Positions 15,819 to 24,083 are shown, numbered from the stretch's first letter. The stretch is DNA of 37,107 bases from a bacterium (GCA_019424865.1 JAHYYS010000018.1:1-37107); one strand, 5' to 3'. Numbers and translations are program-made. Notes: generated from the letters alone by a model not told the origin.

Positions 15819-17264
15819 ATGAACAAGAAGGGGCTGCTGGCGCTGACGCTGGCCATGTGCCTGCTGCTGTCCGGGTGCCTGTTCCGCCCGCCCGATGACC
15901 TCTACGCCCTGCCCAAGGTTTCCGCCGGGTATGAACAGCTCAACGACGTGATTGCAGAGGTGCAGCGGGGGCTGGAGACGGAATACGGTATAAGCCCGGA
16001 GTCGGCGGTGATCGTATCCGGAGACAACACGGCCACAGTGCAGCTGCAGGACCTGGACGGAGACGGGGCGCGGGAGAGCGCGGTCACCTTTCTGCGGGTC
16101 CCCGGCGTGGAGCGCTCTTTGAAAATCTGCATTTTCAGCCAGCTGGGGGAGGATTACCGGCTGACCGGCCTGGTGGAGGGGGACGGGAGCTCCATCTACT
16201 CGGTGGACTATGTGGAGCTGAACGGATCCGGGAAAAAAGAGCTGGTGGTCAACTGGCAGCTGAGCAACGGCGTGTATCAGCTTGGCGTTTATACGCTGGA
16301 CGAGCTTTCCCCCCTTGAGGGGGAGAACGACAGCCTTTCTGTGGTGCTGGATGAGGAGGCGCGCGCCCAGCGGCTGGCCACTGAGCTGCTGCTGGTGAGC
16401 TGCAGCGCGGTCACGGACAGCAGCGGGACCTCCAGCGGCTACCGTCTGGTGGATATTGATCAGGATACCAGCATGGAGATTGCTGTGGCCCGGGTGGACT
16501 CGGGCGGGATGGGCAGTCAGATCGAGGTATACGGCTGGGAGGACAGCGCCTTCCGGCGCACCGCCTGGGTGGAGCTCTCCTCGGGCATCTCCACCCTCAA
16601 CCAGATCCGGGCCAACTACCTCAGCGGCGAGCTGTATCCCCCGGCGCTGTACGTGACCAGCACGCTGGTGGACGGCAGCCGGGTGATTGATGTGCTGGCC
16701 TATCAGGATGGGCGGCTGGTCAATCTGGCGCTCCGGGACGGCATCAGCGTGGAGATTCTCCAGGCCTATATTGATGTAAGCCCCTCGGATATTAACGGGG
16801 ACAACGTATTGGAGCTGCCCTCGCCCAGGGCGCTGCCCTCTCAGGAGGAGTCCTCCTCCTCCAATTTCTGGCTGATTGAGTGGTTCCAGTACAACGAGTC
16901 CGGGGAGCGCAGCTATGTGATGACGACGTACCACAATGTGTCCGATTCCTGGTATCTGAAGATTCCGGAGAGCTGGCGGGATCAGATTACCATCTCCCGC
17001 AACGATCAGGTCAGCGGCCAGCGCGAGGTGATTTTCTCCCACTGGCGCGGGGAAGGCCAGGAGCCGGAGCCCTTTTTGAGCATTTACCGCCTGACGGGCA
17101 GCCGGAGGAGCACCAACGCCGCCCAGACGGGCCGGTTTATCCTTCAGGAGGAGGAGTCGGTCATCTACGCCGCAAAATTTTATGACAGCCAGTGGGACTG
17201 CGGCCTGGATCAGGCCGATTTGCTGGACCGGTTTGTGACCATCAGCCCAAGCTGGTACAGCTGA
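15819..17264 (+). CDS. Lipoprotein with Asp-rich FG-GAP-like repeats
   Basis: Starting at ATG 15819, the protein has 481 residues: MNKK, a hydrophobic core, and the lipobox LLSGC with C20 as the lipid-modified residue, so it is exported and anchored. The longer frame from 15744 lacks a ribosome site, whereas GGAGG lies 3-8 bp before 15819. The mature part has several blocks in which a D/N-rich loop is followed by a beta strand: DLDGDGARESAVTF, ELNGSGKKELVVNW, DIDQDTSMEIAVARV and DINGDNVLEL. These resemble calcium-binding FG-GAP/VCBS blades. It is followed 27 bp later by a response regulator and then a kinase, so it may be the extracellular partner of that sensor; this is inference. Confidence 0.82.
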   Translation: MNKKGLLALTLAMCLLLSGCLFRPPDDLYALPKVSAGYEQLNDVIAEVQRGLETEYGISPESAVIVSGDNTATVQLQDLDGDGARESAVTFLRVPGVERSLKICIFSQLGEDYRLTGLVEGDGSSIYSVDYVELNGSGKKELVVNWQLSNGVYQLGVYTLDELSPLEGENDSLSVVLDEEARAQRLATELLLVSCSAVTDSSGTSSGYRLVDIDQDTSMEIAVARVDSGGMGSQIEVYGWEDSAFRRTAWVELSSGISTLNQIRANYLSGELYPPALYVTSTLVDGSRVIDVLAYQDGRLVNLALRDGISVEILQAYIDVSPSDINGDNVLELPSPRALPSQEESSSSNFWLIEWFQYNESGERSYVMTTYHNVSDSWYLKIPESWRDQITISRNDQVSGQREVIFSHWRGEGQEPEPFLSIYRLTGSRRSTNAAQTGRFILQEEESVIYAAKFYDSQWDCGLDQADLLDRFVTISPSWYS

Positions 17265-17291
17265 GGCCGGGGCAGAAGGAGGAACGTGTCG

Positions 17292-17981
17292 TTGAAAAAG
17301 ATTCTGGTGCTGGAGGATGAGGAGAACATCCGCAGCTTTGTGGTTATCAATCTCAAGCGGGCGGGCTATCAGACCATCGAGGCGGCCACCGGTGAGGAGG
17401 CTCTGGAGGCGCTGAAGGCCAACCCGGATGTGAAGGTGGCCCTGCTGGATATTATGCTGCCGGGGATCGACGGCTTTGAAGTGTGCCGCCGCATCCGGGC
17501 CATGGACAATAAAATTGGAATTATCATGCTCACCGCCCGGGCCCAGGAGATGGACAAGGTCACCGGGCTGATGACAGGGGCGGACGACTATGTGACCAAG
17601 CCCTTTTCCCCCGCCGAACTCACCGCCCGGGTGGACGCCCTGTTCCGCCGGGCGGGCGGCGATATGGACGCGGTGTCCGGCGACGAGATCAGCGACCCGC
17701 CCTTCCTGCTGAATACCCGGAACCGGACGCTGGAGAAAAACGGAAAGCCGGTGAAGCTGACCCAGGTGGAGTACGCCATCGTAAAGCTGTTTATGGAGAA
17801 CCCGGGAAAGGCCATGTCCCGGGAGGAGATTTTGGACAGCGTGTGGGGAAAGGACTACTTCGGCGAGCTGAAGATTGTGGACGTCAACATCCGCCGCCTG
17901 CGCATCAAGATCGAGGACAACGCCCAAAAGCCCACGTACATCAACACGGTGTGGGGCTACGGCTATAAGTGGGGCAGCTGA
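17292..17981 (+). CDS. OmpR/PhoB-family response regulator
   Basis: The receiver carries the acidic pair in VLEDEE, phospho-acceptor D53 (LLDIMLPG), the T of MLTAR and the lysine in VTKPFSP. A winged-helix DNA-binding domain follows (about 130-228), with the recognition helix region FGELKIVDVNIRRLRIKIE and the closing TVWGYGYKW. The length, 229 residues, is standard. AAGGAGGA (17276-17283) is 9 bp from TTG 17292 but only 3 bp from the in-frame GTG 17286, so TTG is preferred; GTG would add two residues. It lies between the lipoprotein and its cognate kinase. The last 63 coding bases recur 237 bp downstream. Confidence 0.93.
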   Translation: MKKILVLEDEENIRSFVVINLKRAGYQTIEAATGEEALEALKANPDVKVALLDIMLPGIDGFEVCRRIRAMDNKIGIIMLTARAQEMDKVTGLMTGADDYVTKPFSPAELTARVDALFRRAGGDMDAVSGDEISDPPFLLNTRNRTLEKNGKPVKLTQVEYAIVKLFMENPGKAMSREEILDSVWGKDYFGELKIVDVNIRRLRIKIEDNAQKPTYINTVWGYGYKWGS

Positions 17982-17987
17982 GGACAG
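17919..17987 (+). repeat. 69-bp direct repeat, copy 1 (3' end of the response regulator)
   Basis: This copy covers the last 21 codons of the regulator gene including its stop, plus six bases. It matches 18156-18224 at 66 of 69 positions with no gaps. Confidence 0.95.
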
Positions 17988-18155
17988 AAGGCGCCGGGGG
18001 TGTTGTCCGGGGCCCCCGCGGAAGCGGGGCGGCAGCAGCCGAACATTCGCAGCCCCGGAGGGGCGAGAATTTCCGCAGGCGGAATTCACTTCCGCCGAGG
18101 AGCAAAAAGAAAGGGCTCCCATTCAGCAGCCTTCCGGGCTGCTGAATGGGAATGA
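17988..18155 (+). other. Hairpin-rich 168-bp spacer between the two repeat copies
   Basis: No gene is seen. Three hairpins stand in a row: CCCCGC-GGAA-GCGGGG (18014-18029, with a GNRA tetraloop), GGCGGAA-TTCAC-TTCCGCC (18078-18096), and a perfect 14-bp stem CCCATTCAGCAGCC with GGCTGCTGAATGGG at about 18118-18150. None is followed by a T-run on the plus strand, so the kinase gene can still be reached by read-through. The order of parts suggests a small inserted or recombined element. Confidence 0.7.
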
Positions 18156-18224
18156 AACGCCCAAAAGCCCACGTACATCAACACGGTGTGGGGCTGCGGC
18201 TATCAGTGGGGCAGCTGAGAACAG
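18156..18224 (+). pseudogene. 69-bp direct repeat, copy 2 (orphan 3' fragment of a response regulator)
   Basis: This copy reads as the tail of the regulator, with two changes (Y to C and K to Q in the WGYGYKWGS end) and an intact stop. In frame it is preceded at once by a TGA (18153-18155), so it cannot be translated as part of a gene. It is followed by 132 bp without a gene, which contain a GCGGCTG-AGGG-CAGCCGC hairpin (18317-18334) just before the kinase ribosome site. Confidence 0.85.
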
Positions 18225-18356
18225 GGCCCGGCATCCCCGGCGCACAGTGGAAGCCGGGAACCAGGACAGGGGCGGAGCGCTCCGTCCAAGATACAGCCCC
18301 AAGGTGTTCCGGCGCTGCGGCTGAGGGCAGCCGCGGCGCGGAAAGGAGGTGGACCC

Positions 18357-19784
18357 ATGGCGAAAAAAACCGACCTGCAGGACAAGGTCAAAATACGGGG
18401 CATCCGCAGACGCTGGCTGCTCAACAGCATCAGCGCGGTGTTCCTGATTTTGCTGCTGGCGCTGAGCTCCTTTGCAGCCGCCCTGTGGAGCTATTATTAT
18501 ACCAGCACCGAGAACGATTTGAGCCGGAAGGCCACCTCCATGGCCAGCGGCTTCCGGAATTACACCCGCAGCGACTACCGCGCCGCCGCTCAGCAGGCGG
18601 TGAACAACTACGCCGAGAAAAGTCAGCTGGAGCTGCAGTTTTTGGATGTGACCGGCGCCGTGCTCTACTCGGGCAATGCGCTGGCCGCCGGCACCACGCC
18701 GGGAACGCCGGATATTCAGGACGCGCTGGAAAATCAGGAGGTATCCGTGTGGATGGGGGAGGACCCCGCCACCGGCGAACGCATCGCGGCGGCCTCCTGC
18801 CCGGTGGCCTATCAGGGGACCACGGTGGGCGTGATCCGGTATGTGACTTCCCTGGCCGCCATTGACCGGCAGTTTATCTTTGCTATGGCAGTCATTATCA
18901 CAATCTGCCTGGCTATTTTTGCCATGGTTTATTTCTCCAACCTATACTTTGTCCGATCCATTGTGGAGCCCCTGGCCAGTATTACCGAGACCGCCCGCCT
19001 GATTGCGGACGGGAGCTATGGGGTACAGATCGAAAAAAAGTTTGACGATGAGATTGGGGATCTGACAGATACCATCAATGATATGTCCATGAAGATCAAG
19101 CAGTCGGAGAAGACCCAGTCGGAATTTATCTCCTCTGTCTCTCACGAGCTGCGCACCCCCCTCACTGCTATCACCGGCTGGGCTGAGACCATCCAGAGCG
19201 GCGAACTGCGGGACCCGGAGGACGTGCGCAAGGGAATGGACATCATCGTCTCTGAGGCCAGACGCCTGACCAACATGGTGGAGGAGCTGCTGGAGTTCTC
19301 CCGGATTGAGGACGGGCGGTTCACCCTGTCGGTGGAGCCGCTGGATCTGAAGGCGGAGCTGGAGGACGCGGTCTATACCTATAAGGAGTTTTTTCGCAAG
19401 GAGGGCATCACCCTGGCATACAGCGAGTGTCCGGAGGAGATGATCCCCATCTCGGGGGACCCGGAGCGCCTGCGCCAGGTGTTCTGCAACCTGCTGGACA
19501 ACGCGGCCAAGCACGGCGGATCGGGCAGGAAAATCGACGTCTCCATCCGCCAGGAGGGGATGGAGGCCATCATCCAAATCCGGGATTATGGGCCGGGCAT
19601 CCCGGAGGAGGAGCTGCCCTTCATCAAGAAGAAGTTCTATAAGGGCAGCTCCAAAGCCCGCGGCTCCGGCATCGGTCTGGCCGTGTGCGAGGAGATTGTG
19701 ACCCGGCACGAGGGCAAGCTGGACATCGGCAACGCCGAAGGGGGCGGCTGTGTGGTGACCATCCAGCTGCCGATTGAAACATAA
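18357..19784 (+). CDS. Sensor histidine kinase (PhoR/WalK type)
   Basis: The protein has 475 residues. Membrane helices at about 21-45 and 173-197 enclose an outward domain of about 125 residues. A HAMP linker follows (198-250). HisKA has SSVSHELRTPLTAITG with phospho-acceptor H263. The ATPase domain has the N box VFCNLLDNAAKHG and glycine boxes DYGPGIP and GSGIGLAV. The ribosome site AAAGGAGGT is very strong. It is the kinase partner of the OmpR-type regulator upstream, although a 375-bp spacer with a duplicated regulator end separates them. The signal is unknown; an envelope or phosphate role would be only a guess from family likeness. Confidence 0.93.
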   Translation: MAKKTDLQDKVKIRGIRRRWLLNSISAVFLILLLALSSFAAALWSYYYTSTENDLSRKATSMASGFRNYTRSDYRAAAQQAVNNYAEKSQLELQFLDVTGAVLYSGNALAAGTTPGTPDIQDALENQEVSVWMGEDPATGERIAAASCPVAYQGTTVGVIRYVTSLAAIDRQFIFAMAVIITICLAIFAMVYFSNLYFVRSIVEPLASITETARLIADGSYGVQIEKKFDDEIGDLTDTINDMSMKIKQSEKTQSEFISSVSHELRTPLTAITGWAETIQSGELRDPEDVRKGMDIIVSEARRLTNMVEELLEFSRIEDGRFTLSVEPLDLKAELEDAVYTYKEFFRKEGITLAYSECPEEMIPISGDPERLRQVFCNLLDNAAKHGGSGRKIDVSIRQEGMEAIIQIRDYGPGIPEEELPFIKKKFYKGSSKARGSGIGLAVCEEIVTRHEGKLDIGNAEGGGCVVTIQLPIET

Positions 19785-19797
19785 GTTCGAATATCCC

Positions 19798-19835
19798 TTG
19801 CTATTTTTCCCTCCCTCTGATACAATAGAGGGAGG
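19798..19835 (+). promoter_or_regulatory. yqhQ promoter with inverted repeat around the -10
   Basis: TTGCTA (19798-19803), 17 bp, TACAAT (19821-19826) is a good promoter. The perfect 9-bp arms CCTCCCTCT (19810-19818) and AGAGGGAGG (19827-19835) flank the -10 box, a layout expected of a repressor site. No T-run follows, so a terminator is less likely. Confidence 0.7.
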
Positions 19836-19865
19836 TCAGATTTGATAAAAGGAGTACCTATATCC

Positions 19866-20867
19866 ATGCAGAACAAAGAAAGACCTGACGGGGCGGCATG
19901 CGCCGGACAGGCCTGCTCCAAGGGCTTCAAGACCATGTGCGGCGGACAGGCCCTGATTGAGGGAATCATGATGCGCGGCCCCAAAAAGCAGGCCGTGGTG
20001 GTCCGCAAGCCGGACGGGGAGCTGGAGATTCAGGAGAAGGAGCTGAAGCTGATCAAGGATCGCTGCCCCGTTTTGGGCTGGCCCCTCATCCGGGGCGTGG
20101 TCAACTTTGCGGATTCCATGTATAACGGGGTGAAGGCCCTGATGTTTTCCGCGGAGTTTTTCCCGGAGGACGGGGAGCAGGAGGAGGAGCCCTCCAAGGT
20201 GGATCTGTGGCTGGAGGAGCATCTGGGCAGCGAAAAGGCGGCCTCCGTGGTCACCACCCTGGCGGTGGTGCTGGGGGTTGGCATGTCCATCGGACTCTTT
20301 TTCCTTCTGCCCACCCTGCTGGGGACGGCGGTCACGCTGGTGAGTGACTCCATGCTGGCCCGGAACCTGGCGGAAAATATTTTGAAGATCATCATTTTTG
20401 TGGGGTATCTGGCTTTGTGCTCCAGGATGAAGGAGATGAAGCGGGTGTTCTCCTATCACGGGGCGGAGCACAAGACCATTTTCTGTTACGAGGCCGGCCT
20501 GCCCCTGACCGTGCCCAACGTGCGCATTCAGCCCCGGCATCATCCCCGCTGCGGCACCAGCTTCCTGTTTATGGTCATCGCGATTTCCATTATCGTGTCC
20601 ACCATCGTGTTCAGCATCTGGCCCGTCAGCAATCCGCTGCTGCGCTTTTTGGCCCACCTGGTGATGCTGCCCGTCATCGTGGGGGTCAGCTATGAGTTCA
20701 ACCGCTGGGTTGGGCGGCATGACGGGCCGATTACCCGGATTCTGGTGGCGCCCGGCCTGTGGCTTCAGAACTTCACGACCTTCGAGCCCGACGACTCCAT
20801 GATTGAGGTGGGCATCAAGGCCCTGGAGCTGGTGCTGCCGGAGCGGCAGGGGGAGGACGCCTGGTAA
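19866..20867 (+). CDS. yqhQ: DUF1385 membrane protein YqhQ
   Basis: Starting at ATG 19866 the protein has 333 residues; AAAAGGAG at 19847-19854 supports this start over the in-frame TTG at 19842. The N-terminal GGQALIEGIMMRGP block and the YHGAEHKTIFCYEAG and HPRCGTSFLF blocks are the signature of the DUF1385/YqhQ family. Four to five hydrophobic segments (VVTTLAVVLGVGMSIGLFF, ILKIIIFVGYLALC, FLFMVIAISIIVSTIVF, LVMLPVIVGVSYEF) show a multi-pass membrane protein. The conserved H/C/E residues suggest metal binding, but the activity is not established. It lies directly upstream of prmC, a common Firmicute pairing. Confidence 0.9.
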   Translation: MQNKERPDGAACAGQACSKGFKTMCGGQALIEGIMMRGPKKQAVVVRKPDGELEIQEKELKLIKDRCPVLGWPLIRGVVNFADSMYNGVKALMFSAEFFPEDGEQEEEPSKVDLWLEEHLGSEKAASVVTTLAVVLGVGMSIGLFFLLPTLLGTAVTLVSDSMLARNLAENILKIIIFVGYLALCSRMKEMKRVFSYHGAEHKTIFCYEAGLPLTVPNVRIQPRHHPRCGTSFLFMVIAISIIVSTIVFSIWPVSNPLLRFLAHLVMLPVIVGVSYEFNRWVGRHDGPITRILVAPGLWLQNFTTFEPDDSMIEVGIKALELVLPERQGEDAW

Positions 20868-20992
20868 GAAGGGCAGAGCACAGGCACACGGACGCCCCGG
20901 CGCGCCGCAGGACGGCAAGAGAGCTGCGCGGCACTGGATGGGGGCGAATCAGCCGTGTGCCGGACGAGAAATCATACGGAAGGTGAAGCAAA

Positions 20993-21856
20993 GTGGCTAC
21001 CACCTATAACAACTTATTTTTGGATACCCGGGCGCGCCTGAAAAAGGCCGGGGTGGAGGCCGCCCAGCTGGAGGCCCGGGAGCTGGTGTGCTACGCCGCC
21101 GACAAGAGCCGGGAGCAGCTGTACCGGGACATGCCGCTGTATGTGTCCGCAGAGCTGGAAAAGCGGGTGGACGATCTGGTCCGCCGCCGGCTGGCCGGCG
21201 AGCCGGTGGCCTATATCATCGGGGAGTGGGAGTTTTACGGCCTGCCCCTGAATATCTCCCAGGACGTGCTGATTCCCCGGGCAGACACCGAGCTGCTGGC
21301 TGAGCGGGGCATTGCCAAGGCCAAAGAGGCGGGGGAGGGGGCCAGAGTGCTGGACCTGTGCGCCGGAAGCGGCTGCGTGGGGCTGGCGGTGGCCGCCCAT
21401 GTTCCGGCCTGCCGGGTGGTCCTGGGGGAGCTGTCTGAGGGGGCGCTGCGCATCTGCAAGCAGAACGTGCGCCGCAACGGGCTCAACGCCCGGGTGACCT
21501 GCCTGTCGGTGGATGTGCTGGAGCACCCCAGCCCGTCTCTGTGGGACTTTGACGTGATTGTCTCCAATCCCCCCTATATCCCCACAGGGGACATCCCGGG
21601 GCTGGAGGTATCCGTGCGGGATTACGAGCCCCACATGGCCCTGGACGGGGGGGAGGACGGCCTGAAATTTTACCGGGCCATCGCCGCCGGCTGGAAATCG
21701 GCTCTGCGCCTGGGCGGCACGCTGATCTTCGAGGTCGGCATAGGCCAGGCCCCGGCGGTGGAGGACATTCTGGCCCAGAACGGCTATGAGGAGATCAAAA
21801 CCGCCATGGATACCCAGGGGATCTGGCGGGTCGTGGAAGGAACCGTCAATCAATAA
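20993..21856 (+). CDS. prmC: Release factor glutamine methyltransferase PrmC
   Basis: The protein has 287 residues with an N-terminal helical domain (about 1-75) and a Rossmann methyltransferase domain. VLDLCAGSGCVGLAVA near 116 binds S-adenosylmethionine, and the catalytic NPPY motif lies in VSNPPYIPTGDI. PrmC methylates the glutamine of the GGQ loop in release factors RF1 and RF2. The start is GTG at 20993 with AAGGTG nearby upstream; the conserved N-terminus begins immediately. The gene follows yqhQ after 125 bp that hold no recognisable feature. The prfA gene, often next to it, is not seen here. Confidence 0.95.
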   Translation: MATTYNNLFLDTRARLKKAGVEAAQLEARELVCYAADKSREQLYRDMPLYVSAELEKRVDDLVRRRLAGEPVAYIIGEWEFYGLPLNISQDVLIPRADTELLAERGIAKAKEAGEGARVLDLCAGSGCVGLAVAAHVPACRVVLGELSEGALRICKQNVRRNGLNARVTCLSVDVLEHPSPSLWDFDVIVSNPPYIPTGDIPGLEVSVRDYEPHMALDGGEDGLKFYRAIAAGWKSALRLGGTLIFEVGIGQAPAVEDILAQNGYEEIKTAMDTQGIWRVVEGTVNQ

Positions 21857-21934
21857 GAAGGAACGCCGGAAGTCAGGAGCCGGGCATGTGATGTGCCCGA
21901 AAGGGGGGCTTCCCTCATCCCTGATTTGCGTCAG

Positions 21935-21953
21935 TCCTGTTTATGGGACAGGA
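21935..21953 (+). promoter_or_regulatory. Inverted repeat upstream of recA
   Basis: TCCTGT (21935-21940) and ACAGGA (21948-21953) form a 6-bp dyad with a 7-bp spacer, 75 bp before recA. It is not the Firmicute LexA box (CGAAC-N4-GTTCG). A second small dyad, CGGGCA with TGCCCG, lies at about 21883-21901. Either could be a regulatory site or chance. Confidence 0.3.
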
Positions 21954-22028
21954 AACAGATTACCCTATTGAACAGAAAGAACCGGTCCCGGGATGACAGG
22001 GGGCCGAAGGCGAAGGAGAGATACGGAT

Positions 22029-23138
22029 ATGGCAACCAAAAAGCCCTCCGTGGAGGCGGCGTCCCCCGCGTCGGACAAGAAGAAAGCACTGGAGACCGCC
22101 ATGGCCCAGATTGAGCGGGCCTATGGCAAGGGCTCCATCATGCGCCTGGGGGAGAACACCGGAATCGTGGTGGACTCCATCCCCACCGGCTCGCTGTCCC
22201 TGGATATCGCGCTGGGCATTGGCGGCGTCCCCAAGGGGCGCATCATTGAAATTTACGGCCCGGAATCCTCCGGCAAGACCACCCTGGCCCTGCACATCCT
22301 GGCCGAGGCCCAGAAGCGGGGGGGCGAGGTGGCCTTTATCGACGCCGAGCACGCCCTGGATCCCAGCTACGCCCGGGCCGTAGGGGTGGACATTGATTCC
22401 ATGCTCATCTCCCAGCCCGACACCGGCGAGCAGGGTCTGGAGATCTGCGAGGCCCTGGTGCGCTCCGGCGCCATCGACGTGGTGGTGGTGGACTCGGTGG
22501 CCGCGCTGACCCCCCGGGCGGAAATCGAGGGGGACATGGGCGACTCCCACGTGGGCCTGCTGGCCCGGCTGATGAGCCAGGCCCTGCGCAAGCTGGCGGG
22601 CTCCATCTCCAAAACCAACTGTATTGTGATTTTCATCAACCAGCTGCGGGAAAAGGTGGGGGTCATGTACGGCAACCCGGAGGTGACCACCGGCGGCCGG
22701 GCGCTGAAGTTCTATGCCTCCGTGCGCATTGACGTGCGCCGGATCGAGGCACTGAAAAACGGCAGCGAGATCATCGGCAACCGCACCCGGGCCAAGATTG
22801 TGAAAAATAAAGTGGCGCCCCCCTTCCGGGAGGCGGAGTTTGATATCCTCTATGGCGAGGGCATCTCCAAGTGGGGCGAGCTGGTGGACCTGGCGGTCAA
22901 GCTGGACATCATCCAGAAGTCGGGCTCCTGGTTCTCCATGGGGGAGATGCGCCTGGGCCAGGGCCGGGACGCGGTGAAGCAGTATTTGAAGGACAACCCC
23001 GAGCTGGCCGACCAGATCGAGGAGCAGGTCCGGTCCAACTCCTACAAGCTGATGAGCAAGCAGGCCCAGATTGCCGCCAAGGCCGCCGGACGGGCGGTGG
23101 ACGTGTCCGCCGACGACTTTGAAGACAGCGAAGCGTGA
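22029..23138 (+). CDS. recA: Recombinase RecA
   Basis: Starting at ATG 22029 the protein has 369 residues; GAAGGAGAG lies 8 bp upstream, while the in-frame ATG 21993 would add 12 arginine-rich residues not seen in the family. Walker A GPESSGKT is at 77-84. Walker B VVVVDSVAAL and the loop NQLREKVGVMYGNPE TTGG region, typical of RecA, are intact. The acidic C-terminus (SADDFEDSEA) is also usual. RecA catalyses strand exchange and triggers LexA self-cleavage. No SOS box is visible in the 172 bp upstream. A strong hairpin separates it from recX. Confidence 0.98.
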   Translation: MATKKPSVEAASPASDKKKALETAMAQIERAYGKGSIMRLGENTGIVVDSIPTGSLSLDIALGIGGVPKGRIIEIYGPESSGKTTLALHILAEAQKRGGEVAFIDAEHALDPSYARAVGVDIDSMLISQPDTGEQGLEICEALVRSGAIDVVVVDSVAALTPRAEIEGDMGDSHVGLLARLMSQALRKLAGSISKTNCIVIFINQLREKVGVMYGNPEVTTGGRALKFYASVRIDVRRIEALKNGSEIIGNRTRAKIVKNKVAPPFREAEFDILYGEGISKWGELVDLAVKLDIIQKSGSWFSMGEMRLGQGRDAVKQYLKDNPELADQIEEQVRSNSYKLMSKQAQIAAKAAGRAVDVSADDFEDSEA

Positions 23139-23148
23139 GCGCAGGCGC

Positions 23149-23170
23149 GCCCCGGCGGGTAGGCCGGGGC
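23149..23170 (+). terminator. Hairpin between recA and recX, probable attenuator
   Basis: A perfect 8-bp stem GCCCCGGC (23149-23156) with GCCGGGGC (23163-23170) and a six-base loop, without a T-run. It is well placed to reduce but not stop transcription into recX, as is known for recA-recX in E. coli. Confidence 0.6.
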
Positions 23171-23211
23171 AGGCGTGAGAGAGCCGCAGTCTGAACATCG
23201 GAGTGAGTTGT

Positions 23212-23835
23212 GTGGTCATTCAGGAATTGAAGCCCTCCAAACGGGTCCCGGGCCGCTGGCTGGCAGTGCTGGAGGACGGCTCCATCCTGCGCCTGGGGGA
23301 GGGGGAAGTGGTGGACTTCGCCCTCTACGCGGGGAAGGAGCTGACCGACCAGGAGGCGGAGGGCATTGCCGCCGCCGTCCGCCGGGGCGCCCTGCGGGAG
23401 AGGGCGCTGTCCCTGCTGACAAAAAAGCCCCAGTCCCGGCGGGAGCTGGAGCGGAAGCTGGGGGAGTGGGAGGCCACGGAGCAGGAGGCCGCCGCCATCT
23501 GCGACCGGCTGGAGGAGCTGGGCTATCTCAACGACGCGTCCTATGCCGCCGCGGTGGTCCGCAGCTACTCCGCCAGAGGATATGGGGAGCGGAAGCTGCG
23601 GGACGAACTGTACCGCCGGGGGGTCCCCCGGGAGTTGTGGGAGGACGCCCTGGCGCAGCGGGAGGACCCGGCGCAGGCGATTGACGCCCTGGTGGAAAAA
23701 CGGCTGCGGGGCCGCACGCCCGACCGACAGGAGCTGAAAAAGCTGTCCGACGCCCTGGCCCGGCGGGGCTATCGCTGGGGCGAGATCCACGAGGCCCTGC
23801 GCCGCTACGGGGCGCAGGTGGAATTTGAGGAGTAG
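23212..23835 (+). CDS. recX: Regulatory protein RecX
   Basis: The protein has 207 residues from GTG 23212, chosen because GGAG (23200-23203) is 8 bp upstream; the in-frame GTG 23203 would overlap that site. Three-helix RecX repeats are visible: RALSLLTKKPQSRRELERKL, LNDASYAAAVVRSYSARGYGERKLRDEL and the last RRGYRWGEIHEALR. RecX binds the RecA filament and limits its activity, which fits its place directly after recA. The 3' end overlaps the convergent 92-codon gene by 31 bp. Confidence 0.92.
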   Translation: MVIQELKPSKRVPGRWLAVLEDGSILRLGEGEVVDFALYAGKELTDQEAEGIAAAVRRGALRERALSLLTKKPQSRRELERKLGEWEATEQEAAAICDRLEELGYLNDASYAAAVVRSYSARGYGERKLRDELYRRGVPRELWEDALAQREDPAQAIDALVEKRLRGRTPDRQELKKLSDALARRGYRWGEIHEALRRYGAQVEFEE

Positions 23836-24083
23836 GGCAGCACGGTGAGCATGAAGTTCACCCCGAACCGCAGACCGGCCAGGAAGATGGCCTCATCCTC
23901 CCAGGCCACCGTGCGGAAGCAGGCGGTCTGATAGCGGTCGACGAACTTCCGACCCATGGTCTGGATGAATTTTTTCTCCAGCGCTTCGTATTCCTGTTGG
24001 ATCTGCTGCTGCTCCGCGTCGTCGGGGCGGCGGATGGACTCCATGCACTGGAAGCAGAGGTCAGAGAGAAAGTCGTGTTTCAT
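23805..24083 (-). CDS. Small helical protein, DUF6809-like
   Basis: This 92-residue protein is charged and helical in its first two thirds (DAEQQQIQQEYEALEKKF) and ends with FLAGLRFGVNFMLTVL, a pattern of an aromatic, a small residue and a GxRxG-type turn that recalls DUF6809 proteins of clostridia and their phages. That name is from memory and is tentative. The minus-strand ribosome site GAGGTG is 7 bp from the ATG. It diverges from an HTH regulator gene across a 91-bp gap containing a perfect palindrome, and its tail overlaps recX. The pair looks like an accessory insertion between recX and rimO. Function unknown. Confidence 0.7.
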   Translation of the reverse strand: MKHDFLSDLCFQCMESIRRPDDAEQQQIQQEYEALEKKFIQTMGRKFVDRYQTACFRTVAWEDEAIFLAGLRFGVNFMLTVLPYSSNSTCAP

